Shown here in pieces: positions 42,210-55,256 of a DNA stretch of 64,000 bases. The notes below the pieces were generated by a model. That model had not been told where the DNA came from. It saw nothing but the letters and a program-made list of their open reading frames with translations, and ran no database searches. Source of the stretch: Pseudomonas azadiae (GTDB taxonomy: Bacteria > Pseudomonadota > Gammaproteobacteria > Pseudomonadales > Pseudomonadaceae); the NCBI RefSeq assembly GCF_019145355.1, contig NZ_JAHSTY010000002.1:930001-994000 (forward strand). Direction: 5' to 3'. Within the stretch, counting starts at the first letter, position 1. Every line of letters begins with the position of its first letter. The translations under genes were made by a program, and so were the position numbers.

Positions 42210-43466
42210 ATGGGATACAAGAAGATTCAGGTTCCGGCAGTCGGCGACAAAATCACCGTCAATGCAGACCATTCTCTCAATGTTCCTGACCAACCGATCA
42301 TCCCTTACATCGAAGGTGACGGTATCGGCGTCGACATCAGCCCGGTGATGATCAAGGTGGTCGACGCCGCTGTTGAAAAGGCCTACGGCGGCAAGCGAAA
42401 AATCTCGTGGATGGAGGTTTATGCCGGCGAGAAGGCGACTCAAGTCTACGACCAGGACACCTGGCTGCCTCAGGAAACCCTGGATGCGGTCAAGGATTAC
42501 GTAGTGTCCATCAAGGGCCCGCTGACCACGCCCGTTGGCGGCGGTATTCGTTCGTTGAACGTGGCCCTGCGCCAGCAACTCGACCTTTATGTCTGCCTGC
42601 GTCCGGTGCGCTGGTTTGAAGGCGTGCCCAGCCCGGTCAAGAAGCCCGGCGATGTGGACATGACTATCTTCCGCGAGAACTCCGAGGACATCTACGCCGG
42701 GATCGAGTGGAAGGCCGGCTCGCCCGAAGCGATCAAGGTGATCAAGTTCCTGAAGGAAGAGATGGGTGTCACCAAGATCCGTTTCGACCAGGATTGCGGG
42801 ATTGGCGTGAAGCCGGTCTCCAAGGAGGGCACCAAGCGCCTGGCGCGCAAGGCCCTGCAATACGTAGTGGATAACGACCGTGAGTCGCTGACCATCGTGC
42901 ACAAAGGCAACATCATGAAGTTCACCGAAGGCGCCTTTAAAGAATGGGCCTACGAAGTGGCGGCCGAAGAGTTCGGTGCCACGCTGCTCGACGGTGGCCC
43001 GTGGATGCAGTTCAAGAACCCCAGGACCGGCAAGAATGTGGTGGTCAAGGACGCCATTGCCGACGCCATGCTCCAGCAGATCCTGCTGCGTCCGGCTGAA
43101 TATGACGTGATCGCGACCCTCAACCTGAACGGCGACTACCTGTCCGATGCCCTGGCGGCAGAAGTGGGCGGCATCGGTATTGCGCCGGGCGCGAACCTGT
43201 CCGACACCGTGGCGATGTTCGAGGCGACCCACGGCACTGCGCCTAAATATGCGGGCAAGGACCAGGTCAATCCGGGTTCGTTGATCCTGTCGGCGGAGAT
43301 GATGCTGCGTCACATGGGCTGGGTCGAGGCGGCGGATTTGATTATCAAGGGCACCAATGGCGCCATTTCGGCGAAGACCGTGACCTATGACTTCGAGCGC
43401 CTGATGGACGGTGCGACGCTGGTGTCGTCGTCGGGGTTTGGTGATGCGTTGATTTCGCATATGTAA
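42210..43466 (+). CDS. icd: NADP-dependent isocitrate dehydrogenase, dimeric (IDH type I)
   Basis: A 418-residue homodimeric enzyme of the isopropylmalate/isocitrate dehydrogenase family. The substrate and regulatory loop [13 protein letters not shown] carries Ser115, equivalent to the phosphorylated serine of E. coli Icd, so control by AceK is plausible though aceK is not in the window. The cofactor region [20 protein letters not shown] is intact. I prefer the ATG at 42210 ([14 protein letters not shown]), six bases after a GGAG, over the ATG four codons earlier that overlaps this site. It is followed by a strong terminator. Confidence 0.98.
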   Translation: MGYKKIQVPAVGDKITVNADHSLNVPDQPIIPYIEGDGIGVDISPVMIKVVDAAVEKAYGGKRKISWMEVYAGEKATQVYDQDTWLPQETLDAVKDYVVSIKGPLTTPVGGGIRSLNVALRQQLDLYVCLRPVRWFEGVPSPVKKPGDVDMTIFRENSEDIYAGIEWKAGSPEAIKVIKFLKEEMGVTKIRFDQDCGIGVKPVSKEGTKRLARKALQYVVDNDRESLTIVHKGNIMKFTEGAFKEWAYEVAAEEFGATLLDGGPWMQFKNPRTGKNVVVKDAIADAMLQQILLRPAEYDVIATLNLNGDYLSDALAAEVGGIGIAPGANLSDTVAMFEATHGTAPKYAGKDQVNPGSLILSAEMMLRHMGWVEAADLIIKGTNGAISAKTVTYDFERLMDGATLVSSSGFGDALISHM

Positions 43467-43479
43467 AAGGGGTGCGCAC

Positions 43480-43524
43480 AAAAAAAACCGGTCATCTCAT
43501 GGGTTGAGTTGACCGGTTTTTTTA
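43480..43524 (+). terminator. Bidirectional terminator after icd
   Basis: AAAAAAACCGGTC / GACCGGTTTTTTT has long A- and T-runs and a loop that also pairs in part. It serves icd and the convergent cold-shock gene. Confidence 0.92.
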
Positions 43525-43550
43525 TTGCAATCCACGCGCTCGGCGGCTTT

Positions 43551-43817
43551 TCAGGCCGTTTGTTTGTTTTCTTTGAGAGCGGTGGATGGTGTTGATTTTT
43601 CAGACATATCAGCCGAGGCCGCGCGGATATTCACGGCGTGTAGCCCTTTCGGTCCTTGAATGATCTCGAATTCCACGGGTTGGCCCGCTTTGAGCGTCTT
43701 GTATCCGTCCATTTTTATCGCAGAAAAATGCGCAAACAAATCCTCATCTTTGTCATATTCAACGATGAAGCCGTAACCCTTGGCATTATTGAACCACTTG
43801 ACCTTACCGCTTGCCAT
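43551..43817 (-). CDS. cspD: Cold-shock-like nucleic-acid-binding protein CspD
   Basis: An 88-residue protein with one cold-shock domain: [16 protein letters not shown] (RNP1) and DLFAHFSAI (RNP2). It is longer than simple Csp proteins because of a polar C-terminal tail. Position next to clpS-clpA, divergently oriented, is the conserved cspD locus; by homology it binds single-stranded DNA and restrains replication in stationary phase. I chose the ATG at 43817 (MASGKVKWF), eight bases from GAGGG; the earlier ATG at 43823 is too close to that site. Confidence 0.92.
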   Translation of the reverse strand: MASGKVKWFNNAKGYGFIVEYDKDEDLFAHFSAIKMDGYKTLKAGQPVEFEIIQGPKGLHAVNIRAASADMSEKSTPSTALKENKQTA

Positions 43818-44041
43818 ACCCATATCCCTCTGCACCAGACTCCATCACTGGAGTATCATCCAGTTTATCCGTCCTAACCCGAATAAATAAGGTTGACTGC
43901 GCGGACCTTTTTTACCCACTGTGGGTTCTATTGGTTGTAACACCGTTTCGCCGATAGTCAAGGCGACCGGCCGGTCAGAGTTGAAATTCTGACAGGTCGC
44001 CCCCACCACTGTAATTGAACCACTGACGAACCTTTCTTTCC

Positions 44042-44410
44042 ATGCATGCAAACAGCCAGATTCGACTAACATTCAATCAGGATCGACCGGATCAGGAACA
44101 CGATGACCACGGTTCTGCAGGCATTGCTGTCCAGGAGGCCAAGCCTGCTCTACAGGCGCCGCCGATGTACAAGGTGGTTTTGTTCAATGATGACTACACA
44201 CCGATGGATTTCGTGGTCGAAGTGCTCGAGGTGTTTTTTAACCTGAACCGCGAGTTGGCGACCAAGGTAATGCTGGCCGTTCACACAGAAGGACGGGCAG
44301 TATGTGGAGTGTTTACCCGCGACATCGCCGAGACAAAGGCCATGCAGGTCAACCAGTACGCCAGGGAAAGCCAGCATCCGCTACTCTGTGAAATCGAGAA
44401 GGACGGTTAA
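44042..44410 (+). CDS. clpS: ATP-dependent Clp protease adaptor ClpS
   Basis: A 122-residue adaptor that delivers N-end rule substrates to ClpA. The N-terminal 35 residues are flexible, as needed for ClpA engagement. The core [20 protein letters not shown] contains the N-degron pocket residues (NDD and M), and [20 protein letters not shown] follows. It lies 30 bases before clpA in the same direction. Bpt and Aat, which create such N-degrons, are encoded 3-4 kb downstream. Confidence 0.98.
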   Translation: MHANSQIRLTFNQDRPDQEHDDHGSAGIAVQEAKPALQAPPMYKVVLFNDDYTPMDFVVEVLEVFFNLNRELATKVMLAVHTEGRAVCGVFTRDIAETKAMQVNQYARESQHPLLCEIEKDG

Positions 44411-44440
44411 CGCCGATCCACTTGGGTATGAGGTGAAGCT

Positions 44441-46711
44441 ATGTTAAACCGCGAGCTCGAAGTCACCCTCAATCTTGCCTTCAAGGAGGCTCGTTCGAAG
44501 CGTCATGAGTTCATGACCGTCGAGCACCTGCTGCTGGCACTTTTGGATAACGAAGCTGCCGCCACCGTTCTACGCGCGTGCGGCGCCAATCTCGATAAGC
44601 TCAAGCATGACCTGCAGGAATTTATCGACTCCACCACGCCACTTATTCCCGTTCACGATGAAGACCGTGAAACCCAGCCGACGCTGGGCTTTCAGCGCGT
44701 GCTTCAACGTGCAGTGTTCCACGTGCAGAGCTCCGGCAAGCGTGAAGTCACAGGCGCCAATGTGCTGGTGGCGATCTTCAGCGAGCAGGAAAGCCAGGCA
44801 GTGTTCCTGCTTAAACAGCAGAGCGTTGCCCGTATTGATGTCGTGAACTACATCGCCCACGGTATCTCCAAGGTGCCTGGGCACGGCGATCATTCCGAGG
44901 GTGAACAGGAAATGCAGGACGACGAGGGCGGTGAGTCTTCTTCTTCAAGCAACCCACTGGATGCCTATGCCAGCAACCTCAATGAACTGGCGCGCCAGGG
45001 GCGGATCGATCCGCTCGTGGGCCGCGAGCTGGAAGTTGAGCGCGTAGCGCAGATCCTCGCGCGTCGTCGCAAGAACAACCCGCTGCTGGTCGGTGAGGCG
45101 GGCGTGGGTAAGACCGCGATTGCCGAAGGCCTGGCCAAGCGCATCGTGGATAACCAGGTGCCGGACCTGTTGGCCAACAGCGTCGTCTACTCGCTTGACC
45201 TGGGCGCCTTGCTTGCCGGGACCAAGTACCGTGGCGATTTCGAGAAGCGCTTCAAGGCGCTGCTCGGCGAGCTGAAAAAACGCCCGCAGGCGATCCTGTT
45301 CATCGACGAAATCCACACCATCATCGGTGCCGGTGCCGCATCCGGCGGGGTGATGGACGCGTCCAACCTGCTCAAGCCATTGTTGTCGTCGGGTGATATC
45401 CGTTGCATTGGCTCGACCACGTTCCAGGAATTCCGCGGCATCTTCGAGAAAGACCGTGCCTTGGCGCGTCGTTTCCAGAAAGTCGACGTGTCCGAGCCTT
45501 CGGTCGAAGACACCATCGGCATCCTGCGCGGGCTCAAGGGGCGTTTCGAGGCGCACCATGGCATCGAGTACACTGATGAGGCCTTGCGTGCGGCGGCTGA
45601 GCTGGCGTCGCGCTATATCAATGACCGGCACATGCCGGACAAGGCGATCGACGTGATCGACGAGGCGGGCGCCTATCAGCGCCTGCAACCGGTCGAGAAG
45701 CGTGTGAAGCGCATCGACGTGCAACAGGTCGAGGACATCGTGGCGAAAATTGCGCGTATTCCGCCTAAACACGTCAACAGTTCCGACAAAGAGCTGCTGC
45801 GTAACCTGGAGCGCGACCTCAAGCTGACGGTGTTCGGTCAGGATGCGGCCATCGATGCGCTGTCCACCGCGATCAAACTGTCGCGCGCGGGCCTCAAGTC
45901 GCCGGACAAGCCGGTAGGTTCGTTCCTGTTCGCCGGCCCGACCGGCGTCGGCAAGACCGAAGCGGCGCGGCAGTTGGCCAAGGCCATGGGCATTGAGCTG
46001 GTACGTTTCGACATGTCCGAATACATGGAGCGCCACACCGTGTCGCGCCTGATCGGTGCGCCTCCGGGCTATGTCGGTTTCGACCAGGGCGGCCTGTTGA
46101 CCGAAGCGATCACCAAGCAGCCGCATTGCGTGTTGCTGCTCGATGAAATTGAGAAGGCCCACCCCGAAGTCTTCAACCTGCTGCTGCAGGTGATGGACCA
46201 CGGCACCCTGACCGACAACAACGGGCGCAAGGCGGACTTTCGAAACGTGATCGTGATCATGACCACCAACGCCGGTGCCGAAACGGCCGCGCGGGCTTCG
46301 ATCGGGTTCAGCCATCAGGATCACTCTTCGGATGCGATGGAAGTGATCAAGAAGAGCTTTACGCCGGAGTTCCGCAACCGTCTGGACACCATTATCCAGT
46401 TTGGTCGCCTCAGCCATGAGGTCATCAAAAGCGTGGTGGACAAGTTCCTCACCGAGCTTCAGGCGCAGCTGGAAGACAAGCGCGTGCAGCTGGAAGTGTC
46501 GGAAGCGGCGCGCAGCTGGATTGCCGAGGGCGGCTACGATGCGGCAATGGGCGCACGCCCGATGGCGCGTCTGATCCAGGACAAGATCAAGCGGCCACTG
46601 GCCGAAGAGATCCTGTTCGGCGAGCTGTCCGACCATGGTGGCGTGGTGCACATCGACCTGAAGGACGGCGAGCTGACCTTCGACTTTGAAACCACGGCTG
46701 AAATGGCCTGA
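44441..46711 (+). CDS. clpA: ATP-dependent Clp protease ATP-binding subunit ClpA
   Basis: A 756-residue double AAA+ unfoldase that feeds ClpP. The N-domain (1-145) has two Clp repeats and is the ClpS dock. An acidic and serine-rich linker lies at 150-172. D1 Walker A is GEAGVGKT (218-225) with Walker [11 protein letters not shown]2 Walker A is [10 protein letters not shown] with [16 protein letters not shown]. The C-terminal sensor 2 region [15 protein letters not shown] is intact. It is cotranscribed with clpS and ends at a strong terminator. Confidence 0.98.
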   Translation: MLNRELEVTLNLAFKEARSKRHEFMTVEHLLLALLDNEAAATVLRACGANLDKLKHDLQEFIDSTTPLIPVHDEDRETQPTLGFQRVLQRAVFHVQSSGKREVTGANVLVAIFSEQESQAVFLLKQQSVARIDVVNYIAHGISKVPGHGDHSEGEQEMQDDEGGESSSSSNPLDAYASNLNELARQGRIDPLVGRELEVERVAQILARRRKNNPLLVGEAGVGKTAIAEGLAKRIVDNQVPDLLANSVVYSLDLGALLAGTKYRGDFEKRFKALLGELKKRPQAILFIDEIHTIIGAGAASGGVMDASNLLKPLLSSGDIRCIGSTTFQEFRGIFEKDRALARRFQKVDVSEPSVEDTIGILRGLKGRFEAHHGIEYTDEALRAAAELASRYINDRHMPDKAIDVIDEAGAYQRLQPVEKRVKRIDVQQVEDIVAKIARIPPKHVNSSDKELLRNLERDLKLTVFGQDAAIDALSTAIKLSRAGLKSPDKPVGSFLFAGPTGVGKTEAARQLAKAMGIELVRFDMSEYMERHTVSRLIGAPPGYVGFDQGGLLTEAITKQPHCVLLLDEIEKAHPEVFNLLLQVMDHGTLTDNNGRKADFRNVIVIMTTNAGAETAARASIGFSHQDHSSDAMEVIKKSFTPEFRNRLDTIIQFGRLSHEVIKSVVDKFLTELQAQLEDKRVQLEVSEAARSWIAEGGYDAAMGARPMARLIQDKIKRPLAEEILFGELSDHGGVVHIDLKDGELTFDFETTAEMA

Positions 46712-46728
46712 TAGCTGACCGCAACAAA

Positions 46729-46757
46729 GCAAAAGGCGCCGAAAGGCGCCTTTTTGC
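46729..46757 (+). terminator. Terminator of clpSA
   Basis: GCAAAAGGCGCC / GGCGCCTTTTTGC with a four-base loop lies 17 bases after the clpA stop. It is symmetrical and so active on both strands. Confidence 0.93.
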
Positions 46758-46846
46758 TGTCTCTGATTGTGCAATGCAGTCTTCAGGTCAATAAAGACCA
46801 AATGTGGGAGCTGGCTTAACCAGTTTCGGCTAAATCGCACGCACAC

Positions 46847-46873
46847 AAAAACGCCCGGCATAACCGGGCGTCT
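46847..46873 (-). terminator. Terminator of infA
   Basis: ACGCCCGG / CCGGGCGT with five A residues on its low-coordinate side reads as stem plus T-run after infA on the minus strand. A lone REP half (TGTGGGAGCTGGCTT) lies just before it at about 46803. Confidence 0.9.
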
Positions 46874-46886
46874 TGTATTGACCTGC

Positions 46887-47105
46887 TTAGCGAGCGCGGT
46901 AAGTGATGCGCCCTTTGCTCAAGTCATAGGGCGTCAGCTCGACGCGCACTTTGTCACCGGTAAGAATACGAATGTAGTTCTTGCGCATCTTGCCGGAGAT
47001 ATGCGCGGTTACGACGTGCCCATTTTCCAACTCCACACGAAACATGGTGTTGGGCAGGGTGTCGACGACAGTGCCTTCCATTTCGAAGCTGTCTTCTTTC
47101 GACAT
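46887..47105 (-). CDS. infA: Translation initiation factor IF-1
   Basis: A 72-residue S1-fold protein that binds the 30S A site during initiation. The whole sequence is typical: [20 protein letters not shown], then [20 protein letters not shown] and [12 protein letters not shown]. The ATG at 47105 is the family start; the frame extends upstream without conservation. The gene has its own terminator and lies next to bpt, the usual order. Confidence 0.98.
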
Positions 47106-47205
47106 GCAGTAAAGCCCTCGGTATCCAGTGAATGGCCCGGTGCAACTGCGCCAGGCAAAAGCGGCGTGCATTGTGCCCGAAAAAGGGTGTTCACGCCAAG
47201 GGGTT

Positions 47206-47913
47206 CTAGTTAAGCGTGACCCATCTTTGGTTAATCAGCAGTTCTATAGGCCGATATTGGGTCTTGTAATTCATTTTTTTGCAGTTTTTGATCCAGTAAC
47301 CCAGGTACACCGCCTCCAGTTCCAGGCGCAACGCCTCGCCGATTTGCCAGAGGATGGCGAAGCGTCCCAGGCTGCGGCGTTCTTCGGCGGGCTCGTAGAA
47401 GGTGTAGACCGCAGACAACCCGTTAGGCAGCAGATCGGTCACGGCGACGGCCACCAGTCGGCCTGCTGCGCGAAACTCGTAGAAGCGCGAGAACGGCAAG
47501 TCACGCACCAGGAACGTGGAAAACTGGTCGCGGCTGGGCGGGAACATATCGCCGTCGGCGTGGCGTTGCTCGATGTAGCGCTGATACAGGTCGAAGCACT
47601 CTTCGGTGAAGCGCGGCTTGGTCGATGTCACCGTCAGGTCGGCGTTGCGCTTGAGAATGCGTTTCTGGTTGCGGTCCGGCAGAAACTGCGCCACGGGGAT
47701 ACGTGCCGGCACGCAGGCATTACAGTTCTGGCAGTGAGGCCGGTACAGATGATCGCCGCTGCGCCGAAAGCCCATCTCCGATAGATCGGCGTACACATGC
47801 ACGTCCATAGGCTGGCTGGGGTCGAGGAACAGTGTGGTGGCCTGCTCGTCGGGCAGATAGCTGCAAGAGTGGGGTTGAGTGGCATAAAACTTCAAGCGCG
47901 CCAACTCGGTCAT
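47206..47913 (-). CDS. bpt: Aspartate/glutamate leucyltransferase (Bpt; formerly arginyltransferase-like Ate)
   Basis: A 235-residue aminoacyl-tRNA-protein transferase that adds Leu to N-terminal Asp or Glu, making substrates for ClpS-ClpAP. The N-terminal Cys cluster [18 protein letters not shown] is intact, and the catalytic-domain segments [29 protein letters not shown] and [18 protein letters not shown] match the family. I chose the ATG at 47913 ([20 protein letters not shown]). It is followed by the infA gene and preceded by aat, its functional partner. Confidence 0.95.
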
Positions 47914-47969
47914 GATCAACCCTCGGGATAAGCTTTGAAATAAGTGTAAGCCAGGAGCGCGAAAGTCGC

Positions 47970-48650
47970 CTAGGAAACCCACGGTCCAGTGTTGGGTTGG
48001 TCCAGGTGATCGCGTAGCAGGCCGGCGAAGTCGCTGCGGGAGATGGCGCGGGCACCCAGGCTGTGCAGGTGGTCATTGGGCATCTGGCAGTCGATCAGTA
48101 CAAAGCCCCAGGCCTGCAGTTGACGGGTCAGCGTGGCAAAGCCGAATTTCGAGGCGTTGTCGGCGCGGCTGAACATGGATTCGCCGAAAAACAATTGGCC
48201 TATTGCCAGGCCATACAGGCCGCCGACCAGTTCGCCATCATCCCAGACTTCCACTGAATGGGCGTAGCCGCGCTGGTGCAGCGCCAGGTAGGCGCTCTGG
48301 ATGCCCTCGGTGATCCAGGTGCCGTCGGCATAGGCGCGCGGTGCGGCGCAGGCCTGGATGACGGCGGCGAAGTCTTGGTCGAAGGTCACCTGGTAGCGCT
48401 GCTGACGCAACAATTTGCCCAGGCTGCGGGAGACATGCAGCTCGTCGGGGAATATGACGGTGCGCGGATCGGGCGACCACCAGAGGATCGGCTGGCCCTC
48501 GGAGAACCAGGGGAAGCAGCCATGGCGGTAGGCTTGCACCAGGCGCTCGGCCGACAAGTCGCCACCGGCGGCAAGCAGGCCATTGGGCTCGCGCAGGGCC
48601 TTGGCCAGCGGGGGAAAGGTCAGGGAGTCGCGTTGTAACCAGGTCAGCAT
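47970..48650 (-). CDS. aat: Leucyl/phenylalanyl-tRNA-protein transferase
   Basis: A 226-residue enzyme that adds Leu or Phe to N-terminal Lys, Arg or Met, again for ClpS-ClpAP. Conserved blocks are [60 protein letters not shown] and [21 protein letters not shown] chose the ATG at 48650 ([14 protein letters not shown]), which is the family start; a GTG at 48695 would add 15 residues and cannot be excluded because neither site has a strong ribosome-binding site. Confidence 0.95.
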   Translation of the reverse strand: MLTWLQRDSLTFPPLAKALREPNGLLAAGGDLSAERLVQAYRHGCFPWFSEGQPILWWSPDPRTVIFPDELHVSRSLGKLLRQQRYQVTFDQDFAAVIQACAAPRAYADGTWITEGIQSAYLALHQRGYAHSVEVWDDGELVGGLYGLAIGQLFFGESMFSRADNASKFGFATLTRQLQAWGFVLIDCQMPNDHLHSLGARAISRSDFAGLLRDHLDQPNTGPWVS

Positions 48651-49148
48651 GGCATCCAGGCTTACGGAAGGGGAGGGGAGTGGCAGGTATGTCACCTGCC
48701 TGCGCAGTGCTGATTATTGTCGACATGGCGCCATCGGGCCAGCCCGAATCGGTCATTGGCGTGTATTAGCGTGAGCGGGTGTGTCTGCAACTCCGTGCCG
48801 GGGACGTGGTCGTAATCGGGTCGGTTCCATGCAGGCCATCTGCCAAGCTGGACCGGATTGATAAAAACAGCTCATAAGCCTTTGTCAGCAAAGACAATGC
48901 ATGCTCAAATTGAGCCTGTCGTGTGAGCCGATTCGTCGGGCTGCCGGGTGAAGGGCAAGGGGCGTGGCATCGCCGGCACAAACCCGTACAATGCGGGCAT
49001 TGTGGCGCTTTCGTCATTTCATCCAGCCGTCGCCCAATGTTAAAAAGTAGATGCAACGACGCTCCTTCATTTTTCAACTGCTCGGATTGGGCAGTGTTTG
49101 CAGTCATTCAACAGATGGACGCGCTAAAGGCGCAGGAAAAGACCCGTT
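48651..49148. other. 498-base region between divergent aat and ftsK
   Basis: No gene is supported. It should contain the aat and ftsK promoters. A minus-strand open frame (48766-49107) encodes a cysteine-containing peptide but has no recognised family and overlaps the ftsK promoter area. Related pseudomonads carry a thioredoxin reductase gene (trxB) between these two genes; I see no trace of it. Confidence 0.5.
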
Positions 49149-51557
49149 TTGAAGAAATCCGCCGCAGTACCTAAAGCAGCCGTGGTGCCAGCCTGGCGCC
49201 AGCACCTGCATTATCGCCTCAAGGAAGGCGCGCTGATCGCTATTGGCGCCCTGTGCCTGTTCCTGATGATGGCCTTGCTCACCTATGGCAAGGACGATCC
49301 TGGCTGGAGCCACAACAGCAAGATCGATGATGTGCAGAACTTCGGCGGGCCGGTGGGCTCCTACAGCGCCGATATCCTGTTCATGGTACTGGGTTATTTC
49401 GCCTACATTTTCCCGTTGTTGCTGGCCATCAAGACCTGGCAGATCTTCCGTCAGCGGCACGAGCCGTGGCAGTGGAGCGGCTGGCTGTTCTCCTGGCGCC
49501 TGATCGGCCTGGTGTTCCTGGTATTGTCCGGCGCGGCCCTGGCGCATATCCATTTCCATGCGCCCACCGGCCTGCCGGCGGGCGCGGGCGGTGCGCTGGG
49601 TGAAAGCCTCGGCGACCTGGCGCGCAGGACCCTGAATATCCAGGGCAGCACCTTGATGTTCATCGCGCTGTTCCTGTTCGGCCTCACCGTGTTCACCGAC
49701 CTGTCCTGGTTCAAGGTGATGGATGTGACCGGCAAGATCACCCTCGATCTGCTGGAGTTGTTCCAGGGCGCCGCCAACCGCTGGTGGGCCGCCCGTGTCG
49801 AGCGCAAGCGCATGGTGGCGCAGTTGCGCGAGGTGGACACCCGCGTCAACGAAGTGGTGGCTCCGAGCACGCCGGACCGACGCGAGCAGGCCAAGGTCAA
49901 GGAGCGGCTGATCGAGCGCGAGCAGGCCCTGAGCAAGCACATGTCGGACCGCGAGAAGCAGGTGCCGCCGGTGATCGCCCCGGCGCCGCCCAAGGCCCCC
50001 GAGCCGAGTCATCGCGTGCAGAAAGAGAAACAGGCGCCGCTGTTCATCGACAGCGCGGTCGAAGGCACCTTGCCGCCGATCTCGATCCTCGACCCGGCCG
50101 AAAAGAAACAACTCAACTATTCCCCGGAATCCCTGGCGGCCGTCGGCCACCTGTTGGAAATCAAGCTCAAGGAATTCGGCGTCGAAGTATCGGTGGATTC
50201 GATCCATCCCGGCCCGGTCATTACCCGCTACGAAATCCAGCCGGCCGCGGGCGTCAAGGTCAGCCGTATTTCCAACTTGGCCAAGGACTTGGCCCGTTCC
50301 CTGGCCGTGACCAGCGTGCGCGTGGTGGAGGTGATCCCCGGCAAGACCACCGTGGGTATCGAGATTCCCAACGAAGACCGCCAGATCGTGCGCTTCTCCG
50401 AAGTGCTGTCGACCCCGGAATACGACAACTTCAAATCGCCGGTCACCCTGGCCCTGGGCCACGACATTGGGGGCAAGCCGGTGATCACCGACCTGGCAAA
50501 AATGCCGCACTTGCTCGTTGCCGGTACCACCGGTTCCGGTAAGTCGGTGGGCGTGAACGCGATGATCCTGTCGATCCTGTTCAAGTCCGGCCCGGAAGAC
50601 GCCAAGCTGATCATGATCGACCCGAAGATGCTCGAACTGTCGATCTACGAAGGTATTCCGCACCTGCTGTGCCCGGTGGTCACCGACATGAAGGACGCCG
50701 CCAACGCCCTGCGCTGGAGCGTTGCCGAGATGGAACGCCGCTACAAGCTGATGGCCAAGATGGGCGTGCGTAACCTGTCGGGCTTCAACGCCAAGGTCAA
50801 GGAAGCCCAGGACGCCGGTACGCCGCTGACGGATCCGCTGTACAAGCGCGAAAGCATCCACGACGAAGCGCCCTTGCTGACCAAGCTGCCGACCATCGTG
50901 GTGGTGGTCGACGAATTCGCCGACATGATGATGATCGTCGGCAAGAAGGTTGAAGAACTGATTGCGCGGATCGCCCAGAAGGCCCGTGCCGCCGGTATCC
51001 ACTTGATTCTCGCGACCCAGCGTCCGTCGGTGGACGTGATCACCGGCCTGATCAAGGCCAACATCCCGACGCGCATGGCGTTCCAGGTGTCGAGCAAGAT
51101 CGACTCGCGGACCATTATCGACCAGGGCGGCGCCGAACAACTGCTCGGCCACGGTGACATGCTCTACATGCCGCCGGGCACCAGCCTGCCGATTCGTGTC
51201 CACGGTGCCTTTGTTTCCGATGACGAAGTACACCGCGTCGTGGAAGCCTGGAAGTTGCGCGGCGCTCCGGAATACAACGACGACATCCTCGCCGGTGTTG
51301 AAGAGGCCGGCAGCGGCTTCGACGGCGGCAGCGGCGGTGGCGACGACGATGCCGAAACCGACGCGCTGTACGACGAAGCCGTGGCCTTTGTACTCGAAAG
51401 CCGCCGCGCGTCGATTTCCGCGGTGCAACGCAAGCTCAAGATCGGCTACAACCGCGCCGCCCGCATGATCGAATCCATGGAAAACGCCGGCGTCGTGACC
51501 GCCATGAACACCAACGGCTCGCGTGAAGTCATTGCCCCCGGGCAGATGCGCGACTGA
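49149..51557 (+). CDS. ftsK: DNA translocase FtsK
   Basis: An 802-residue divisome DNA pump that clears chromosome termini and activates XerCD. The N-terminus has four membrane helices (about residues 25-190), followed by a short charged linker (about 220-310). The motor has Walker A GTTGSGKS near 459-466, Walker [14 protein letters not shown], and [20 protein letters not shown]. The winged-helix gamma domain at the end ([20 protein letters not shown]) recognises KOPS. The start codon is TTG at 49149, 11 bases after AGGA; no ATG alternative gives the full N-terminus. Confidence 0.96.
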   Translation: MKKSAAVPKAAVVPAWRQHLHYRLKEGALIAIGALCLFLMMALLTYGKDDPGWSHNSKIDDVQNFGGPVGSYSADILFMVLGYFAYIFPLLLAIKTWQIFRQRHEPWQWSGWLFSWRLIGLVFLVLSGAALAHIHFHAPTGLPAGAGGALGESLGDLARRTLNIQGSTLMFIALFLFGLTVFTDLSWFKVMDVTGKITLDLLELFQGAANRWWAARVERKRMVAQLREVDTRVNEVVAPSTPDRREQAKVKERLIEREQALSKHMSDREKQVPPVIAPAPPKAPEPSHRVQKEKQAPLFIDSAVEGTLPPISILDPAEKKQLNYSPESLAAVGHLLEIKLKEFGVEVSVDSIHPGPVITRYEIQPAAGVKVSRISNLAKDLARSLAVTSVRVVEVIPGKTTVGIEIPNEDRQIVRFSEVLSTPEYDNFKSPVTLALGHDIGGKPVITDLAKMPHLLVAGTTGSGKSVGVNAMILSILFKSGPEDAKLIMIDPKMLELSIYEGIPHLLCPVVTDMKDAANALRWSVAEMERRYKLMAKMGVRNLSGFNAKVKEAQDAGTPLTDPLYKRESIHDEAPLLTKLPTIVVVVDEFADMMMIVGKKVEELIARIAQKARAAGIHLILATQRPSVDVITGLIKANIPTRMAFQVSSKIDSRTIIDQGGAEQLLGHGDMLYMPPGTSLPIRVHGAFVSDDEVHRVVEAWKLRGAPEYNDDILAGVEEAGSGFDGGSGGGDDDAETDALYDEAVAFVLESRRASISAVQRKLKIGYNRAARMIESMENAGVVTAMNTNGSREVIAPGQMRD

Positions 51558-51611
51558 TCCCGCGCCGCGTGGCGACACGCGGCGCGTCCTGACTACTCAA
51601 TGAGGACTCCC

Positions 51612-52235
51612 ATGCGTCTTATCCGCATGCTGTTGTTGCCGGCACTGGCCCTGACCGCGGTTTCGGCTCACGCTGACCCGGCTTCCGTGGCCAGCCTGAA
51701 AAACCTGCTGGACAAATCCCAGACCCTGACCGCGCGCTTTTCCCAGTTGACCCTGGACGCCGGCGGCACCCAGTTGCAGGAAACGGCCGGCGAAATGGCT
51801 GTGCAGCGTCCTGGCCTGTTCTACTGGCACACCGAAGGCAAGGCTGAGCAGACCATCGTTTCCGATGGCCAGAAAGTTACCTTGTGGGACCCTGACCTGG
51901 AGCAGGCGACCATCAAGAAACTCGACCCGCGCCTGAATCAGACGCCGGCGCTGCTGCTCTCGGGAGATGTGTCGAAGATCAATGACAGCTTCGACATCAC
52001 CTCCAAGCAAACCAGCAACGTGATCGAGTTCACGCTCAAGCCCAAATCCAAGGACACGCTGTTCGACACGCTGTCGCTGTCGTTCGGCAACGGCGTGATC
52101 AATAACATGCGCCTGGTCGACAGCGTCGGCCAACGCACCGATATCCTGTTCACTGGGGTCAAGGCCAACCAGCCGGTGCCCGCCTCCAAGTTCAAGTTCG
52201 ACATCCCCAAGGGTGCCGACGTGATCCAGGAATAA
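51612..52235 (+). CDS. lolA: Outer-membrane lipoprotein carrier protein LolA
   Basis: A 207-residue periplasmic chaperone that ferries lipoproteins from LolCDE to LolB. It has a signal peptide ([20 protein letters not shown], cleavage near 22). The mature half-barrel includes [39 protein letters not shown] and [18 protein letters not shown] chose the ATG at 51612 with GAGGA just upstream; an ATG four codons earlier at 51600 overlaps that site. It follows ftsK by 54 bases and precedes rarA, a conserved order. Confidence 0.96.
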   Translation: MRLIRMLLLPALALTAVSAHADPASVASLKNLLDKSQTLTARFSQLTLDAGGTQLQETAGEMAVQRPGLFYWHTEGKAEQTIVSDGQKVTLWDPDLEQATIKKLDPRLNQTPALLLSGDVSKINDSFDITSKQTSNVIEFTLKPKSKDTLFDTLSLSFGNGVINNMRLVDSVGQRTDILFTGVKANQPVPASKFKFDIPKGADVIQE

Positions 52236-52262
52236 ATCCGCCAGAGGTTTCAAACGCTGCCC

Positions 52263-53584
52263 ATGGACCTGTTTCGAAGTGACCCGATTGCCCAGCCCCT
52301 GGCCGCGCGCTTGCGTTCGACCAACCTGGATGAGTACGTCGGTCAGGAACACCTGCTCGCTCGCGGCAAACCCCTGCGCGAAGCGCTGGAGCAGGGCGCG
52401 CTGCATTCGATGATTTTCTGGGGGCCGCCGGGGGTGGGTAAAACCACCCTGGCGCGCCTGCTGGCGAAGGTCTCGGACGCACACTTCGAAACGGTCTCGG
52501 CGGTACTGGCCGGGGTCAAGGAGATCCGCCAGGCGGTGGAAGTGGCCAAGCAGCAGGCCGGCCAATACGGCAAGCGCACCATCCTGTTCGTCGATGAAGT
52601 GCATCGCTTCAACAAGTCACAGCAGGATGCGTTCCTGCCGTACGTCGAAGACGGCACCTTGATCTTTATCGGCGCCACCACTGAAAACCCTTCTTTCGAA
52701 TTGAATAACGCACTGCTCTCGCGGGCTCGCGTCTATGTGCTCAAAAGCCTGGACGAAGCGGCGATGCAAAAGTTGCTGCATCGCGCGTTGAGTGAAGACA
52801 AAGGCCTGGGCAAGCGCCAACTGAGCCTGAGCGAAGAAGGCTTCAAGATCCTGTTCAGCGCCGCCGATGGCGATGGTCGGCGCTTTCTCAACCTGCTCGA
52901 AAACGCCTCCGACCTGGCTGAAGACAATAGCGAGATAGGCGTCGACCTCTTGCAAAGCCTGCTCGGCGACACGCGTCGGCGCTTCGACAAGGGCGGCGAA
53001 GCGTTCTACGACCAGATTTCGGCGCTGCACAAGTCCGTACGCGGCTCCAACCCGGACGGCGCGCTGTACTGGTTTGCGCGGATGATCGACGGCGGCTGCG
53101 ACCCGCTGTACCTGGCGCGCCGCGTGGTGCGCATGGCCAGCGAAGACATCGGCAACGCCGACCCGCGCGCACTGAGCCTGTGCCTGGCGGCCTGGGATGT
53201 GCAGGAGCGCCTGGGTAGCCCGGAAGGCGAGTTGGCGGTGGCCCAGGCCATCACTTACCTGGCCTGCGCGCCCAAGAGCAACGCGGTGTACATGGGCTTC
53301 AAATCCGCACTGCGCGCCGCCGCCGAATACGGCTCCCTCGAAGTACCGCTGCACTTGCGCAACGCCCCGACCAAGCTGATGAAGCAGCTGGGCTACGGCG
53401 ATGAATACCGTTACGCCCATGACGAGCCGGACGCTTATGCCGCCGGCGAAGATTACTTCCCCGATGAGCTTGAGCCGCTGCCGCTTTATCAGCCGGTGCC
53501 CCGTGGCCTGGAATTGAAGATCGGCGAAAAGCTCAACCACCTCGCCCAACTCGACCGCCTCAGCCCAAAACAGCGGAGAAAGTA

Positions 53585-53585
<1 letters not shown>
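52263..53585 (+). CDS. rarA: Replication-associated recombination protein RarA (MgsA)
   Basis: A 440-residue AAA+ ATPase of the clamp-loader clade that acts at stalled replication forks. Walker A is GPPGVGKTT (54-62) and Walker B is [20 protein letters not shown]; sensor 1 is [20 protein letters not shown]. The C-terminal part has the tetramerisation pattern [20 protein letters not shown]. It ends at 53585, where its last stop base is the first base of the next gene. Confidence 0.97.

Positions 53586-55256
<1,671 letters not shown>

Noticed and set aside
48766..49107. A 113-codon minus-strand frame with CPHC and CRRC motifs between aat and ftsK
   Set aside because: It has no recognised family or convincing ribosome-binding site, and it overlaps the region needed for the ftsK promoter. 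The cysteine pairs alone are not enough.
49104..51578. An 824-codon minus-strand open frame opposite ftsK
   Set aside because: It is antisense to ftsK, has no recognised domain and a His/Gly/Gln-rich composition typical of shadow frames.
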